Of a DNA stretch of 64,000 nucleotides, positions 43,801-52,854 are shown one piece after another. Every line of letters starts with the position of its first letter. The first letter of the stretch is position 1. The stretch is from Streptomyces clavifer (GTDB lineage: Bacteria > Actinomycetota > Actinomycetes > Streptomycetales > Streptomycetaceae), in assembly GCA_014651175.1 (NCBI GenBank), contig BMWJ01000020.1, forward strand, positions 1-64,000, written 5' to 3'. The translations under genes were made by a program, and so were the position numbers. The notes under the pieces were generated by a model. It ran no database searches. It saw only the letters and a program-made list of their open reading frames with translations, and was not told where the DNA came from.

Positions 43801-46119
43801 GTGACAGCGCAGCCCGCAGCCGCGGCAGCACGAGCCACCGTGTACGGCTACCCCCGCCAGGGTCCGAACCGGGAGCTGAAGAAGGCCATCGAGGGCTACT
43901 GGAAGGGCCGGATCACCGCCGACGTCCTTCAGCAGACGGCAGCAGAGCTGCGCCGGTCCAACTGGCAGCAACTGGCGGACGCCGGCGCCCATGAGCTCCC
44001 CACCGGAGACTTCTCGTACTACGACCACGTCCTGGACACCAGTGTCATGGTCGGCGCCGTCCCGCAGCGGCACCGGGAGGCCGTCCATGCCGACGCGCTC
44101 GACGGCTACTTCGCGATGGCGCGCGGAACGCAGGACGTCGCCCCGCTGGAGATGACCAAGTGGTTCGACACCAACTACCACTACCTCGTGCCCGAGCTCG
44201 GCCCCGACACCGTGTTCACCGCGGACTCCACCAAGCAGGTCACCGAGTTCAAGGAAGCCCTCGCGCTCGGACACAGCGCCCGGCCCGTACTCGTCGGCCC
44301 GGTCACCTATCTCCTGCTCGCCAAGCCCGCCCCCGGCGTGGCGGCCGACTTCGAACCGCTCACCCTGCTCGACCGGCTCCTTCCGGTCTACGCGGAGGTC
44401 CTCGCCGATCTCCGCGCCGGCGGCGCCGAGTGGGTGCAGCTCGACGAGCCCGCCCTCGTCCAGGACCGCACCCCGGCCGAGCTGAACGCCGCCGCCCGCA
44501 CCTACCGGGACCTCGGCGCCCTCACCGACCGGCCCAAGTTGCTCGTCGCGTCCTACTTCGACCGGCTCGGCGACGCTCTCACCGTCCTGGCCAAGGCCCC
44601 GGTCGAGGGCCTGGCGCTGGACTTCACCGATGCGGCGGCGGCCAACCTCGAAGACCTCGCCGCTGCCGGCGGGCTCCCGGGCAAGCGGCTCGTCGCCGGC
44701 GTCGTCAACGGACGTAACATCTGGATCAACGACTACGAGAAGTCCCTGGCCACTCTCGCCACACTCCTCGGCCTCGCCGACCGGGTCGATGTGGCCGCTT
44801 CCTGCTCCCTGCTGCACGTCCCCCTCGACACCGCCGCCGAACGGGACATCGAGCCGCAGGTCCTGCGCTGGCTGGCCTTCGCCCGTCAAAAGACCGCCGA
44901 GATCGTCACGCTGGCCAAGGCGCTGGCCCAAGGCACCGGCGCGGTGACCACCGAGATCGCTGCCAACCGCGCCGACCTCGCCTCCCGCTCCGGCTCTCCC
45001 CTGACCCGCGACCCGGCGGTACGGACCAGGGCCGCCGCCATCACCGACGCCGACGGCCGCCGCTCCCAGCCGTACGAGGAGCGGGCCGCCGCCCAGCGCG
45101 CGCACCTCGGGCTTCCCCTGCTGCCGACGACCACCATCGGTTCGTTTCCGCAGACCGATGAACTCCGTACCGCGCGCGCCGACCTGCGCGCTGGCAGGAT
45201 CGACGCGGCCGGGTACGAGGAGCGCATCAAAGCCGAGATCCAGGAGGTGATCGCCTTCCAGGAGAAGACCGGCCTGGACGTCCTGGTGCACGGTGAGGCC
45301 GAACGCAACGACATGGTGCAGTACTTCGCGGAGCAGCTGACGGGGTACCTCGCCACGCAGCACGGCTGGGTGCAGTCCTACGGCACCCGCTACGTCCGCC
45401 CGCCGGTCCTGGCCGGCGACATCTCCCGCCCCGCGCCGATGACGGTGCGCTGGACGACGTACGCACAGTCCCTCACCGAGCGGCCCGTCAAGGGCATGCT
45501 CACCGGCCCGGTCACCATGCTCGCCTGGTCCTTCGTACGCGACGACCAGCCGCTCGGCGACACCGCCCGCCAGGTCGCCCTCGCCCTGCGCGACGAGGTG
45601 AACGACCTGGAGGCCGCGGGGACGTCGGTCATCCAGGTCGACGAGCCCGCGCTGCGCGAGACGCTGCCGCTGCGGGCCGCGGACCACGCGGCCTATCTGG
45701 CGTGGGCGACGGAGTCGTTCCGCCTCACCACCGGCGGCGTACGGCCGGACACCCAGATCCACACCCACATGTGCTATGCCGAGTTCGGTGACATCGTCCA
45801 GGCCATCGACGACCTCGACGCCGACGTCATCAGCCTGGAGGCTGCCCGCTCCCACATGCAGGTCGCCCGGGAACTGGCGGAGCACGGATACCCGCGCGAG
45901 GCGGGGCCCGGCGTGTACGACATCCACTCCCCCCGGGTGCCGAGCACCGAGGAAGCGGCCGCCCTGCTCCGTAAGGGGCTGAAGGCCATCCCGGCGGAGC
46001 GGCTGTGGGTCAACCCGGACTGCGGTCTCAAGACCCGCGGTTGGTCCGAGACCAAGGCGTCCCTGGAGAACCTCGTGGCAGCGGCCCGCACGGTCCGAGG
46101 CGAACTGCCCACCTCCTGA
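43801..46119 (+). CDS. metE: Cobalamin-independent methionine synthase
   Basis: 772 residues, full length. The GTG at 43801 is preferred, with AAGGAGATTT upstream, though the frame is open further back. N-terminal domain signatures include GYPRQGPNRELKKAIEGYW; the C-terminal catalytic domain has zinc ligands in THMCYAEFGD (His and Cys), a Glu in VISLEAARSH and Cys in NPDCGLKTRGW. It transfers the methyl group of methyltetrahydrofolate polyglutamate directly to homocysteine. The riboswitch ahead of it explains its regulation, and a perfect hairpin follows the stop. Confidence 0.97.
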   Translation: MTAQPAAAAARATVYGYPRQGPNRELKKAIEGYWKGRITADVLQQTAAELRRSNWQQLADAGAHELPTGDFSYYDHVLDTSVMVGAVPQRHREAVHADALDGYFAMARGTQDVAPLEMTKWFDTNYHYLVPELGPDTVFTADSTKQVTEFKEALALGHSARPVLVGPVTYLLLAKPAPGVAADFEPLTLLDRLLPVYAEVLADLRAGGAEWVQLDEPALVQDRTPAELNAAARTYRDLGALTDRPKLLVASYFDRLGDALTVLAKAPVEGLALDFTDAAAANLEDLAAAGGLPGKRLVAGVVNGRNIWINDYEKSLATLATLLGLADRVDVAASCSLLHVPLDTAAERDIEPQVLRWLAFARQKTAEIVTLAKALAQGTGAVTTEIAANRADLASRSGSPLTRDPAVRTRAAAITDADGRRSQPYEERAAAQRAHLGLPLLPTTTIGSFPQTDELRTARADLRAGRIDAAGYEERIKAEIQEVIAFQEKTGLDVLVHGEAERNDMVQYFAEQLTGYLATQHGWVQSYGTRYVRPPVLAGDISRPAPMTVRWTTYAQSLTERPVKGMLTGPVTMLAWSFVRDDQPLGDTARQVALALRDEVNDLEAAGTSVIQVDEPALRETLPLRAADHAAYLAWATESFRLTTGGVRPDTQIHTHMCYAEFGDIVQAIDDLDADVISLEAARSHMQVARELAEHGYPREAGPGVYDIHSPRVPSTEEAAALLRKGLKAIPAERLWVNPDCGLKTRGWSETKASLENLVAAARTVRGELPTS

Positions 46120-46136
46120 TCGGAGGGCTCCGAAGG

Positions 46137-46160
46137 CCGGGGCGCCCGCAGGCGCCCCGG
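46137..46160 (+). terminator. metE terminator
   Basis: CCGGGGCGCC and its exact complement form a ten-base-pair stem with a CGCA loop, 18 bp after the metE stop. Confidence 0.75.
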
Positions 46161-46245
46161 CAACGGCGCAGCACGCAGTGCACAGCCGCAGCGATATCTG
46201 CGGTCTGCTGAAGGCCAGGACGCCTCATGGGAGGAATACCACCGG

Positions 46246-46375
46246 ATGAGTACCGAGCTCCGGCAGCTTCAGGTCATCGGCATCGGAGCCGGTGACCCCG
46301 ACCATCTGACGTTGGCCGCCGTCAAGGCCATGCGCAGAGCGGATGCCTTCTTCGTTCTAGGCAAGGGCTCGCATG
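46246..46375 (+). pseudogene. 5' fragment of cobF (precorrin-6A synthase, deacetylating)
   Basis: The frame begins MSTELRQLQVIGIGAGDPDH followed by LTLAAVKAMRRADAFFVL, the N-terminal tetrapyrrole methylase motif of CobF. After about 42 residues similarity ends, and the frame runs on into the oppositely oriented FhuF-like gene. CobF is needed for aerobic B12 synthesis; only its start survives here, so this is a relic. It shows that a cobalamin gene once lay between the riboswitch-controlled units. Confidence 0.7.
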
Positions 46376-46457
46376 CTAAGGCCAGTCGACCGAATGCCAC
46401 CAGGGCGTGCGTACCCAGGCGGGCTGCGGTCGCCTCCATCATGGCGGATAGCCTGGT

Positions 46458-47144
46458 TCAGGCCGCGAAACAGCAGTCCCCGCACTGCGAGCCTGTCGGA
46501 GTGCGGTAGTAGAGGCAGCAGCTACGACGGCGGAAGGTCAGGCCAGGCCCGGTCAGGTGCCCTGTTCCGGCCAGCCGACCCCTGCTGAGCAGCTCCGGCA
46601 CGAGTGCGCTGAGCGGACCACGCAGGTGTGGATGGGCAGCCAGCAGCACGCCGGCAGAACCGGCCAACGCGGACGCTGCGTTACCGTCGAGGAGGCGTGG
46701 AGCGACCTTGACCCGCAGGCCGGCGCGAAGAGCGTCCAGGTGGTGCATCACCTGGGCGTACAGAGTTCCGGTCATGTCCGGGAGCGGGTCGACGTGCCAG
46801 CCGGCGGGCTCGGGCAGCCTGAGCTGCGAGCTGTCGTCAGCGCGCTGCAATGCGCCGAAGTCTGGGACGACTCCGCCCAGGAGCGCACAGGCCAGGGCCG
46901 GCGACCAGAGACGGGCAGCGTGTCCGAGGTGAGCGATGGAGACTCCGACGCGCAACTCGTCGGTGCGGTATCGGGTGGCGACGGCGGTGGACAGGTCGGT
47001 GAAGCCGCGGCTGTAGAAGTGGTCCACGGGACGCCAGCCTTCGTCGCCGCCTCCGACGCGCAGGGCGAAGAAGCCGCCGATGGATGCCGCATCGTCCAGA
47101 GCCGCTGCCACAACGGCCGCGGGTGCGCGAACGGGTTCGCTCAC
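46458..47144 (-). CDS. FhuF-like [2Fe-2S] siderophore/metal-chelate reductase
   Basis: 228 residues from a GTG with AAGGAGG upstream. The C-terminal motif is CCLYYRTPTGSQCGDCC, giving C-C-x10-C-x2-C, the exact [2Fe-2S] ligand spacing of E. coli FhuF. FhuF proteins reduce ferric siderophores in the cytoplasm to release the metal. Upstream, on the same strand, lie a ferredoxin-like gene and a cobalamin riboswitch, so this reductase should be made only when B12 is low. That regulation is unexpected for an iron gene and raises the possibility of a cobalt chelate as substrate. Confidence 0.85.
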   Translation of the reverse strand: MSEPVRAPAAVVAAALDDAASIGGFFALRVGGGDEGWRPVDHFYSRGFTDLSTAVATRYRTDELRVGVSIAHLGHAARLWSPALACALLGGVVPDFGALQRADDSSQLRLPEPAGWHVDPLPDMTGTLYAQVMHHLDALRAGLRVKVAPRLLDGNAASALAGSAGVLLAAHPHLRGPLSALVPELLSRGRLAGTGHLTGPGLTFRRRSCCLYYRTPTGSQCGDCCFAA

Positions 47145-47219
47145 GGGGATTGCCTCCTTGGGAGAAAGGGCACCCTGCAGGGGCGGCCCGGACGAAGCAA
47201 TATCGATGCGAGCGACATC

Positions 47220-47627
47220 TCAGGCGCTCGTGCGGCGCCTCGGCGGCAGGCAGGCGTACAGATCGAGAATCTTCGGTCGCGGAGCTACACCAGGACCACC
47301 GGCACGTACCCAGGCCGCTATGTCTTCGGTCGCTCGGGGATCATTCACCAGCCCCAGCCATACCGGCCGGGCACCGGCTGCCCGGCCGACAGCGGAGGGC
47401 TGCACCACGACGACATTGGCCTGGTCGCACACGGCGAGGCAGGCGGAGACACGTACAGGGGCCTCGGCACGCAGACGCGCCGTCTGCGCTGCGTGATCGA
47501 TTCCGCTCACCTTGGCGGTGCCGCAGCAACAGTCCCGGCAGACGACGATCCGGCACGGAACCGGCTCGGCCGCCTTTCCTGCCACAGCGGAGTGGTCCGA
47601 GGTTCCTTCGTCCGGCTTTTCAGGCAC
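47220..47627 (-). CDS. Thioredoxin-like [2Fe-2S] ferredoxin-domain protein
   Basis: About 135 residues from a GTG at 47627. The cluster ligands are in CRDCCCGTAKVSGIDH and SACLAVCDQANVVVV, a C-rich pattern of the thioredoxin-like [2Fe-2S] ferredoxins. It is the first gene after the minus-strand cobalamin riboswitch and precedes the FhuF-like gene by 75 bp, so it is probably its electron donor or assembly partner. Confidence 0.85.
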   Translation of the reverse strand: MPEKPDEGTSDHSAVAGKAAEPVPCRIVVCRDCCCGTAKVSGIDHAAQTARLRAEAPVRVSACLAVCDQANVVVVQPSAVGRAAGARPVWLGLVNDPRATEDIAAWVRAGGPGVAPRPKILDLYACLPPRRRTSA

Positions 47628-47639
47628 GCTGAACCGCTC

Positions 47640-47850
47640 TCTCCCCGGGGAGCTCCGCCCCGGCGTTCGTGGAGGAGGCGACCGCGTGAGTCTCCTGGCT
47701 CTCGGGTCAGTGCTCGTCCCGTCCTTCCCACCCAGGTGGGCAGTGGAATTGCCGGGATCCGCTCGCCGATCACAGTGGCGGGACCGCGCCGGAATCTCAC
47801 CGGCTTCCTCGGACCGCCGTCGCCCTGTCACGGGCCATCATCGCATCCGA
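47640..47850 (-). promoter_or_regulatory. Cobalamin riboswitch before the ferredoxin/FhuF-like pair
   Basis: On the minus strand the order is GAGGAAGCCGGTGAGATTCC, GGCGCGGTCCCGCCACTGTG, then the distal AGCCAGGAGACTC box near 47690, all hallmarks of the B12 element. A GC-rich stem (CCGGGG with CCCCGG) lies at about 47642-47664 between this box and the gene start and may be the expression platform. Confidence 0.92.
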
Positions 47851-47961
47851 CGAACTCCCACCGCGGCCGCCGGGAGCACCGGTCAGCTGACAGGTCGTTC
47901 GTCCGGTCGCCGCTGTCCGAGGGTGGGCGCCCTCTCCGGGATCCGCGGTCCACCGCTCCCC

Positions 47962-48951
47962 TCACTCGCCCTCCGGGGCATGCGGGGCGGTCGAGGGCGC
48001 CTCGGCCGGTCGCTCCCGCCCTCCATCGTGACCCGAAGCCACCACGGCGACCAGCCCGAGGACGACGGCCGCTGCAGCCACGCGTCCCGCGGCCCGGAGC
48101 GCCCAGCCCGGCATGGACGCTCTGCCCGACCGCCACCCTGAGGGGCTGAGCCGTTCCGCCCGCCGGGCCGGCCGTGTCAACCGCACCACCAGCAGGACGG
48201 CGACCGGCAGTTGCAGCAGCCACAGCACCGTACGCGGCCACTCGCCGTACCAGACGTTCGTGCCGTACAACAGCGTGTGCCACACGCTGAGCACATACAC
48301 GACGATCACGAAACGGTGCAGCCGACGCCAGGTGTTGGCGCCGATGCGATGCCTGACGTAAAAGAGCAGGCCGAGCGGGATCGCGAGGTACAGGGCTCCC
48401 TGCCCGATCGGAATGGCGATCCGGCCGGTTCCCGAGTCGTACCAGCCAGGCACGAACGAGTCCGCGAAGCCCACCCACAGGCGCTCCGCCCACCCCAGTG
48501 CGGCCTCGTACCGGACGAGTTCAGCCGCGAACATCAGCGCATGCGCGAACATCAACGCCATCGTGGTCAGACTCGTGGTGCGGTGCCAGCGCTCCAATGC
48601 CTGGGGGGATCCGGGCAGCCAGGCAGGGCGCTGCCCGGACAAGAGCAGTCCGAGCATGACCGTGCCCCATGCCCACAACAACGCCGACCAGCCGAACGCC
48701 TGGCTCAGCAGGTACATCCAGTACGTTCCGGCATCGGCCATGAACGGCATGACCGCCACCGTCGCGGAGTCACCCGACTCCACACGCACGTACAGGAGAA
48801 CGAACACCGCCGCCGTGACGGCGAACGCGACACCCGCCTCGGGCAGCATGGCCCACAGGTCGGCGCGCAGGGTGACACGGTCTGCGGCACGCCGGTCGCG
48901 GGCGGGCGGCTCAGGCGTCCCTTCGTCATCCGGCGTCGTCTCTGACAGCAT
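47962..48951 (-). CDS. Ferric-reductase-like transmembrane protein (YedZ/MsrQ-like haem membrane domain)
   Basis: 329 residues with about seven helices. Haem-binding histidines are suggested by HRTTSLTTMALMFAHALMF and by RRLHRFVIVVYVLSVWHTLL, where two His on each helix can ligate two haems. The flavin and NADPH domains of full ferric reductases are absent. It lies between two cobalamin-controlled units and is transcribed toward the riboswitch of the ferredoxin gene. It may reduce metals or methionine sulfoxide at the membrane; the context hints at metal-chelate reduction. Confidence 0.85.
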   Translation of the reverse strand: MLSETTPDDEGTPEPPARDRRAADRVTLRADLWAMLPEAGVAFAVTAAVFVLLYVRVESGDSATVAVMPFMADAGTYWMYLLSQAFGWSALLWAWGTVMLGLLLSGQRPAWLPGSPQALERWHRTTSLTTMALMFAHALMFAAELVRYEAALGWAERLWVGFADSFVPGWYDSGTGRIAIPIGQGALYLAIPLGLLFYVRHRIGANTWRRLHRFVIVVYVLSVWHTLLYGTNVWYGEWPRTVLWLLQLPVAVLLVVRLTRPARRAERLSPSGWRSGRASMPGWALRAAGRVAAAAVVLGLVAVVASGHDGGRERPAEAPSTAPHAPEGE

Positions 48952-49284
48952 CCCTGGGCCCCTCAGGCACCGGCCGCCGAAGGGCGGTGCGCATGTGTCG
49001 TAGGAGAGATCAGTGTCGCTTGAGACGCCGGAGGCAGCGAGGCTCATTCCGGCCAGAACACCGAGGCGGCCCTTGGCCTCATCCCTGCCCGGTGGGCGTT
49101 CCGTCCTTGCGGACTTCCGGCAGGAGAAGAGCGGAGAAGGACGCCACCGCAGTCTCCTCGATCGCTCCGTCCTCAGACGTCCCTCAGCGCTGTCCAGTAA
49201 CCCACCGCATCTGGACAACCCTCCGTGTGCCTCTGTCGCGACGCCGCGAGCGCACCTACTGTGGGCTCCGCAGTCGGTTCGCGG
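48952..49284. other. Divergent promoter region
   Basis: About 330 bp between the membrane reductase start and the plus-strand riboswitch. Promoters for both directions are expected here. No gene is supported. Confidence 0.4.
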
Positions 49285-49475
49285 CGCATAGCCATCCGGA
49301 TGTCCGGTGTCGCGACGCAAGAGGGAACCCGGTGAGAGTCCGGGACTGTCCCGCAACGGTGAGTGGGAGGAAGAGCCGTCGCACCACCGGATCCGTGGAG
49401 ATCCGGCAGAGGCGACGGCTGCTACGTGCCCCGGTTTCCGGTAGGTGCGCCCACGAGTCCGGAGACCTGCCACTG
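49285..49475 (+). promoter_or_regulatory. Cobalamin riboswitch of the five-gene operon
   Basis: The core reads GAGGGAACCCGGTG, AGAGTCCGGGACTGTCCCGC, AACGGTGAGTGGGAGGAAGA, then GAGGCGACGGCTGC and the distal ACGAGTCCGGAGACCTGCC box. It closely matches the metE element, including the first 14 bases of the core, so the two are paralogous. Confidence 0.93.
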
Positions 49476-49476
49476 C

Positions 49477-49494
49477 GCCCGTGCTTGCACGGGC
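49477..49494 (+). promoter_or_regulatory. Short hairpin after the operon riboswitch
   Basis: GCCCGTGC and GCACGGGC pair directly behind the distal riboswitch box, with only two bases between them. It is a plausible part of the switch's expression platform, about 110 bases before the first gene. Confidence 0.5.
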
Positions 49495-49607
49495 TGTGCT
49501 CGGTGACCTCGAGGACTGGGTTGGCGGTACGGACGGTTGCACGGCACAGCATTGCCGCGTCTCCTCCCCGGTCGGTGTTGATGGCTCGTGACCAGGAGGA
49601 GAGCGAT

Positions 49608-50585
49608 GTGACGACCGTGCGTATGACCTGTCACCCCCGCCATGGGACCGATCGTTCACCGCCGGTGTATCCGGGGGGAGCAGCGCTGCCCCACGCCGGG
49701 GAACCCCGCGAGAAGCACAGTCCGGCGCGCCCCACCGTGTCGGGCGTCTGCCACGGCACCTTGGGTGAGTTGTACCAGGGCCCTCTTCGCGCGGCCGCCG
49801 CACCGGACATAGCTTTGGTGTCCTTTCCCGTGGACCGCCACTCCTGGGTCCACTTCACACCGGGCACCGACCCACCGGACCCATCGGTGCTCGCGGTCAA
49901 GTCCGCTACGGCGGCCCGCCTCTTCCTGGACCACTACGGGCTCACGCTGCCGACCGGCCTCTGGAGCACCCACTCCGACCTCCGGGTGGGTGTGGGGATG
50001 GCGAGCTCGACCGCCGACATCGTCGCCACGCTGCGTTGCCTGTTCCAGCTCTTCGCCCTTCCCTACGACCAGCAGGTGGTCCTCGCCGTCCTTGCGGAGA
50101 TCGAGCGGGCCGACAGCGTGTTCCTCGATGAGTTCGCCCTCCACCTCAGTGGCCGGCACCGGGTGGTCCGGCGCCTGGGCACGGGCTTCGGCTTCCACAC
50201 CGCGTTCGTCACCGAACCCGGAACGGTGGACACCGAGGCCGTCTCCGCCTCGCTTCTGGAGCACTACCGAAGGCGCGGAGAAGAGTACGAACGCTGCCTG
50301 ACCGCCCTCCTGAAGGGCTTCGACTCCTCCGACCCGGCAGCCGTGGCCCGCGCGGCGACGGTCAGCGCCACGCTGTCCCAGGAGGTGCTTCCCAAGGCCA
50401 CCTTCCACAGCATGCTCACCCACCGCGAACGGTTCGGCGCGGACGGGATCTTCGTCGCCCATACCGGCTGCCTGATCGGTTACCTCTTCCCGCGCCGCCT
50501 CGGTGCGCACCGCAAGTCGGAACTCTCCGCCTTCTTCCATTCGCTCGGCTACCAGTGCTCATTCGTCCAAGGAGGTTACGGATGA
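49608..50585 (+). CDS. PduX-like GHMP kinase (L-threonine kinase type)
   Basis: 325 residues from the GTG at 49608, which has AGGAGGAGAG upstream; an ATG nine codons earlier lacks a ribosome site. The GHMP ATP loop is VGVGMASSTADIVATL, and the protein follows PduX along its length (CHGTLGELYQGP, LVSFPVD, LSQEVLPK, FVAHTGCLIG). PduX makes O-phospho-L-threonine for the B12 nucleotide loop. DabC of friulimicin synthesis is a GHMP kinase thought to make the same compound for diaminobutyrate. The riboswitch and the following PLP enzyme leave both uses open. Confidence 0.88.
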   Translation: MTTVRMTCHPRHGTDRSPPVYPGGAALPHAGEPREKHSPARPTVSGVCHGTLGELYQGPLRAAAAPDIALVSFPVDRHSWVHFTPGTDPPDPSVLAVKSATAARLFLDHYGLTLPTGLWSTHSDLRVGVGMASSTADIVATLRCLFQLFALPYDQQVVLAVLAEIERADSVFLDEFALHLSGRHRVVRRLGTGFGFHTAFVTEPGTVDTEAVSASLLEHYRRRGEEYERCLTALLKGFDSSDPAAVARAATVSATLSQEVLPKATFHSMLTHRERFGADGIFVAHTGCLIGYLFPRRLGAHRKSELSAFFHSLGYQCSFVQGGYG

Positions 50586-51604
50586 TCCACCCCCACATCG
50601 CCGACGCCCTCAGGATGCCCGACCTCGTCCGGCTCACCGACCGTGTGATTCTGATCCGCTTCGAGTCGATGAAGATCTACTCGGCCCTGGCGGCCGTCCG
50701 GCATCTCCTCGGCCGAGGCACCATCCGCACCGGCCAGACCCTGATCGACAGCTCCAGCGGTATCTATGCCTACGCCCTCGCGCTGGCCTGCCACCGTTAC
50801 GGCCTGAGGTGCCGCATCGTCGCCTCCACCACCGTGGACGTCACCACGCTCGCCCAGTTGGAGATCCTCGGCGCGGTGGTGGAGCAGGTCAGGCCTTCGG
50901 AAGACCTGAAACTCGACCAGGAACTACGCGTACGCCGGGTGAAGGAGATCCTCGCGGACCGTCCCGACCACCACTGGATGCGCCAGTACCACGACGACAT
51001 CCACTATCTCGGGTACCACGACGTCGCCGACCTCATAGCGGCAGCAGTTCCCGGCCGGCCGCTGACCGTTGTCGGCGGCGTGGGATCCGGCGCATCGACC
51101 GGCGGGGTCGTGGAACACCTGCGAAGGGACGACCCCACGGTGCGTCTTGTGGGAGTACAGCCGTTCGGCAGCGTCACGTTCGGCAGCCAGGACCACCACG
51201 ACCCGGAGGCCATCATCGCCGGGATCGGGTCGTCGATCGTCTTCGACAACGTGCACCACCACCTCTACGACGCGGTGCACTGGATGGACTTCACCCACGC
51301 GATGTCCGGTGCCGTCGCCCTCCTGCGTGACCACGCGGTCTTCGCCGGACTGTCCACCGGAGCCGGATACCTGGCAGCCTCCCACGAGGCACGCCTCCAC
51401 CCCGACCGCCTGCACCTGGTGATCGGCGCCGACACGGGTCACCGCTACGTGGAGCGGGTGTTCGCCCGGCACAAGGAGGCACTCGACCTCCCGGCCCTCA
51501 AACCTGTCGAGGTGGTGGGGCCCGAGGAGATGACCATGCCCTGGTCCACCATGGCCTGGCAGCGCACCCCCGACCCCGCACACAGGAAGGAGCGGGCCGC
51601 GTGA
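50582..51604 (+). CDS. PLP-dependent cysteine synthase/beta-replacement family enzyme
   Basis: 340 residues, starting in an ATGA overlap with the kinase. The fold-type II core is visible: the PLP lysine in RFESMKIYSALAAVRHLL, the IDSSSGIYAYALALAC substrate loop (usually TSGNxG), and the phosphate-binding GGVGSGASTGG. Enzymes of this group replace a beta-leaving group (acetate or phosphate) with a nucleophile. Coupled to a threonine kinase it should use O-phosphothreonine and produce a beta-methyl amino acid. No argininosuccinate-lyase partner like DabB is present, so the nucleophile is unknown. Confidence 0.9.
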   Translation: MIHPHIADALRMPDLVRLTDRVILIRFESMKIYSALAAVRHLLGRGTIRTGQTLIDSSSGIYAYALALACHRYGLRCRIVASTTVDVTTLAQLEILGAVVEQVRPSEDLKLDQELRVRRVKEILADRPDHHWMRQYHDDIHYLGYHDVADLIAAAVPGRPLTVVGGVGSGASTGGVVEHLRRDDPTVRLVGVQPFGSVTFGSQDHHDPEAIIAGIGSSIVFDNVHHHLYDAVHWMDFTHAMSGAVALLRDHAVFAGLSTGAGYLAASHEARLHPDRLHLVIGADTGHRYVERVFARHKEALDLPALKPVEVVGPEEMTMPWSTMAWQRTPDPAHRKERAA

Positions 51605-52854
51605 GTGTGGTCTGCCTGGAGTCGCTCACCTTCGGACTCCGACACCTGGTACTCGCCGCCGACGCGCTCGGCGAGCGGCTGATGCTTCTGACACGCGATC
51701 CCTCGTACTACGCGTACGAGCTCGAGCGACTCCCCGCCGACGCCCTGGACGTCGTCACGACCGACACCTTCGACACGGACGGAGTGACGGGCCTGCTGCG
51801 AGGGACACCCGGCCTGCGCGGCCTGATCAGTTCCACCGACACCTGGACACTGATCGGCGCGGAGCTCACGGACCGTCTGGGGCTGCCCGGACTCGATCCG
51901 GCTGTCCTGCGGCTGGCCCGGGACAAGGCCGCGGTACGCAACCGCCTGTACGAGGCGCGGCTCACTCGCGGGCGGGCGGTGGAGTCGGAGGGCTCACTGC
52001 CGGAGCTGCGGGAGGCGCTGCTGAAGGAAGCCGGCCTACCTGCCGTCGTCAAGGACACCGCCGGCACCGGGAGCCAGAACGTCTGGTTGGTGCGGGACGA
52101 ACCCGAACTGGACGCCGCGCTGGCAGAGGCAGCGGGGCGGTCACTCATGGGACGGCTGTTCGCCGAACCGTACTTCGGCGGGCCGGTGTACAGCGCCGAG
52201 ACACTCTCCTGGCAGGGGCAGACCCGGCTGCTCGGCGTCTCCAGCCGCCTGATGTCACCGGAGCCACGATTCCGGGAGGAGATCACCGCGTTTCCCGTGG
52301 GCTTCCCTGAGGAACAGCGCGTCTCCCTGGAGAGGTGGCTGGGGGACGTACTGGCCACTGTCGGGTACACCGACCGCTTCGCACACGTGGAGTTCGTGCT
52401 GACCACCACGGGCCCGGAGGTGGTCGAGGTCAATCCCCGTATCGGCGGTGCTCTGGTCGGCGAGGGGATGTGCCGGTCCCTCGGATACAACGTGTACGAG
52501 GCGGTGATCGAGACGGCGCTCGGCCGGCGCCCCCGTCTGATGGATGCGGACCTGCCGGGCGGCCCGGCCGTGGCCTTCGTACTGAGCTACCCGGAAGTCC
52601 CGGGGGTGCTGACCGGGGTCACCGGGCTGGAACGCTTTGCCGACCTGCCGGGGGCCCCGGCCTGGTATCCGGTCAAGCGAACGGGCGACCCTGTCGAACA
52701 CCTGGCGGACAGCCGCGGATACGTCGGCATCGTCTACGCGGAGGCCGAGACGGCCGAGCTCGCCACTCACCGGGCGGTGGCCGCCGCAAACGCCGTCCAG
52801 GTACACACCGAGCCATTCGCAGATCCGTCCACTCCGAGGCCGGCCGGTGGGTAG
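51601..52854 (+). CDS. ATP-grasp ligase
   Basis: 417 residues from a GTG overlapping the previous stop in a GTGA. It has the carboxylate-amine ligase architecture: an N-terminal MSVVCLESLTFGLRHLVLAA domain, LARDKAAVRNRL, PAVVKDTAGTGSQNVWLV as the ATP lysine and loop, and EFVLTTTGPEVVEVNPRIGG as the metal and C-terminal grasp motif. This group includes L-amino-acid ligases that join two amino acids. It probably couples the PLP enzyme's product to another amino or carboxylic acid. Confidence 0.92.
   Translation: MSVVCLESLTFGLRHLVLAADALGERLMLLTRDPSYYAYELERLPADALDVVTTDTFDTDGVTGLLRGTPGLRGLISSTDTWTLIGAELTDRLGLPGLDPAVLRLARDKAAVRNRLYEARLTRGRAVESEGSLPELREALLKEAGLPAVVKDTAGTGSQNVWLVRDEPELDAALAEAAGRSLMGRLFAEPYFGGPVYSAETLSWQGQTRLLGVSSRLMSPEPRFREEITAFPVGFPEEQRVSLERWLGDVLATVGYTDRFAHVEFVLTTTGPEVVEVNPRIGGALVGEGMCRSLGYNVYEAVIETALGRRPRLMDADLPGGPAVAFVLSYPEVPGVLTGVTGLERFADLPGAPAWYPVKRTGDPVEHLADSRGYVGIVYAEAETAELATHRAVAAANAVQVHTEPFADPSTPRPAGG

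Noticed and set aside
43771-45927. Long minus-strand frame opposite metE
   Set aside because: Antisense shadow of a conserved enzyme, with no motif or ribosome site.
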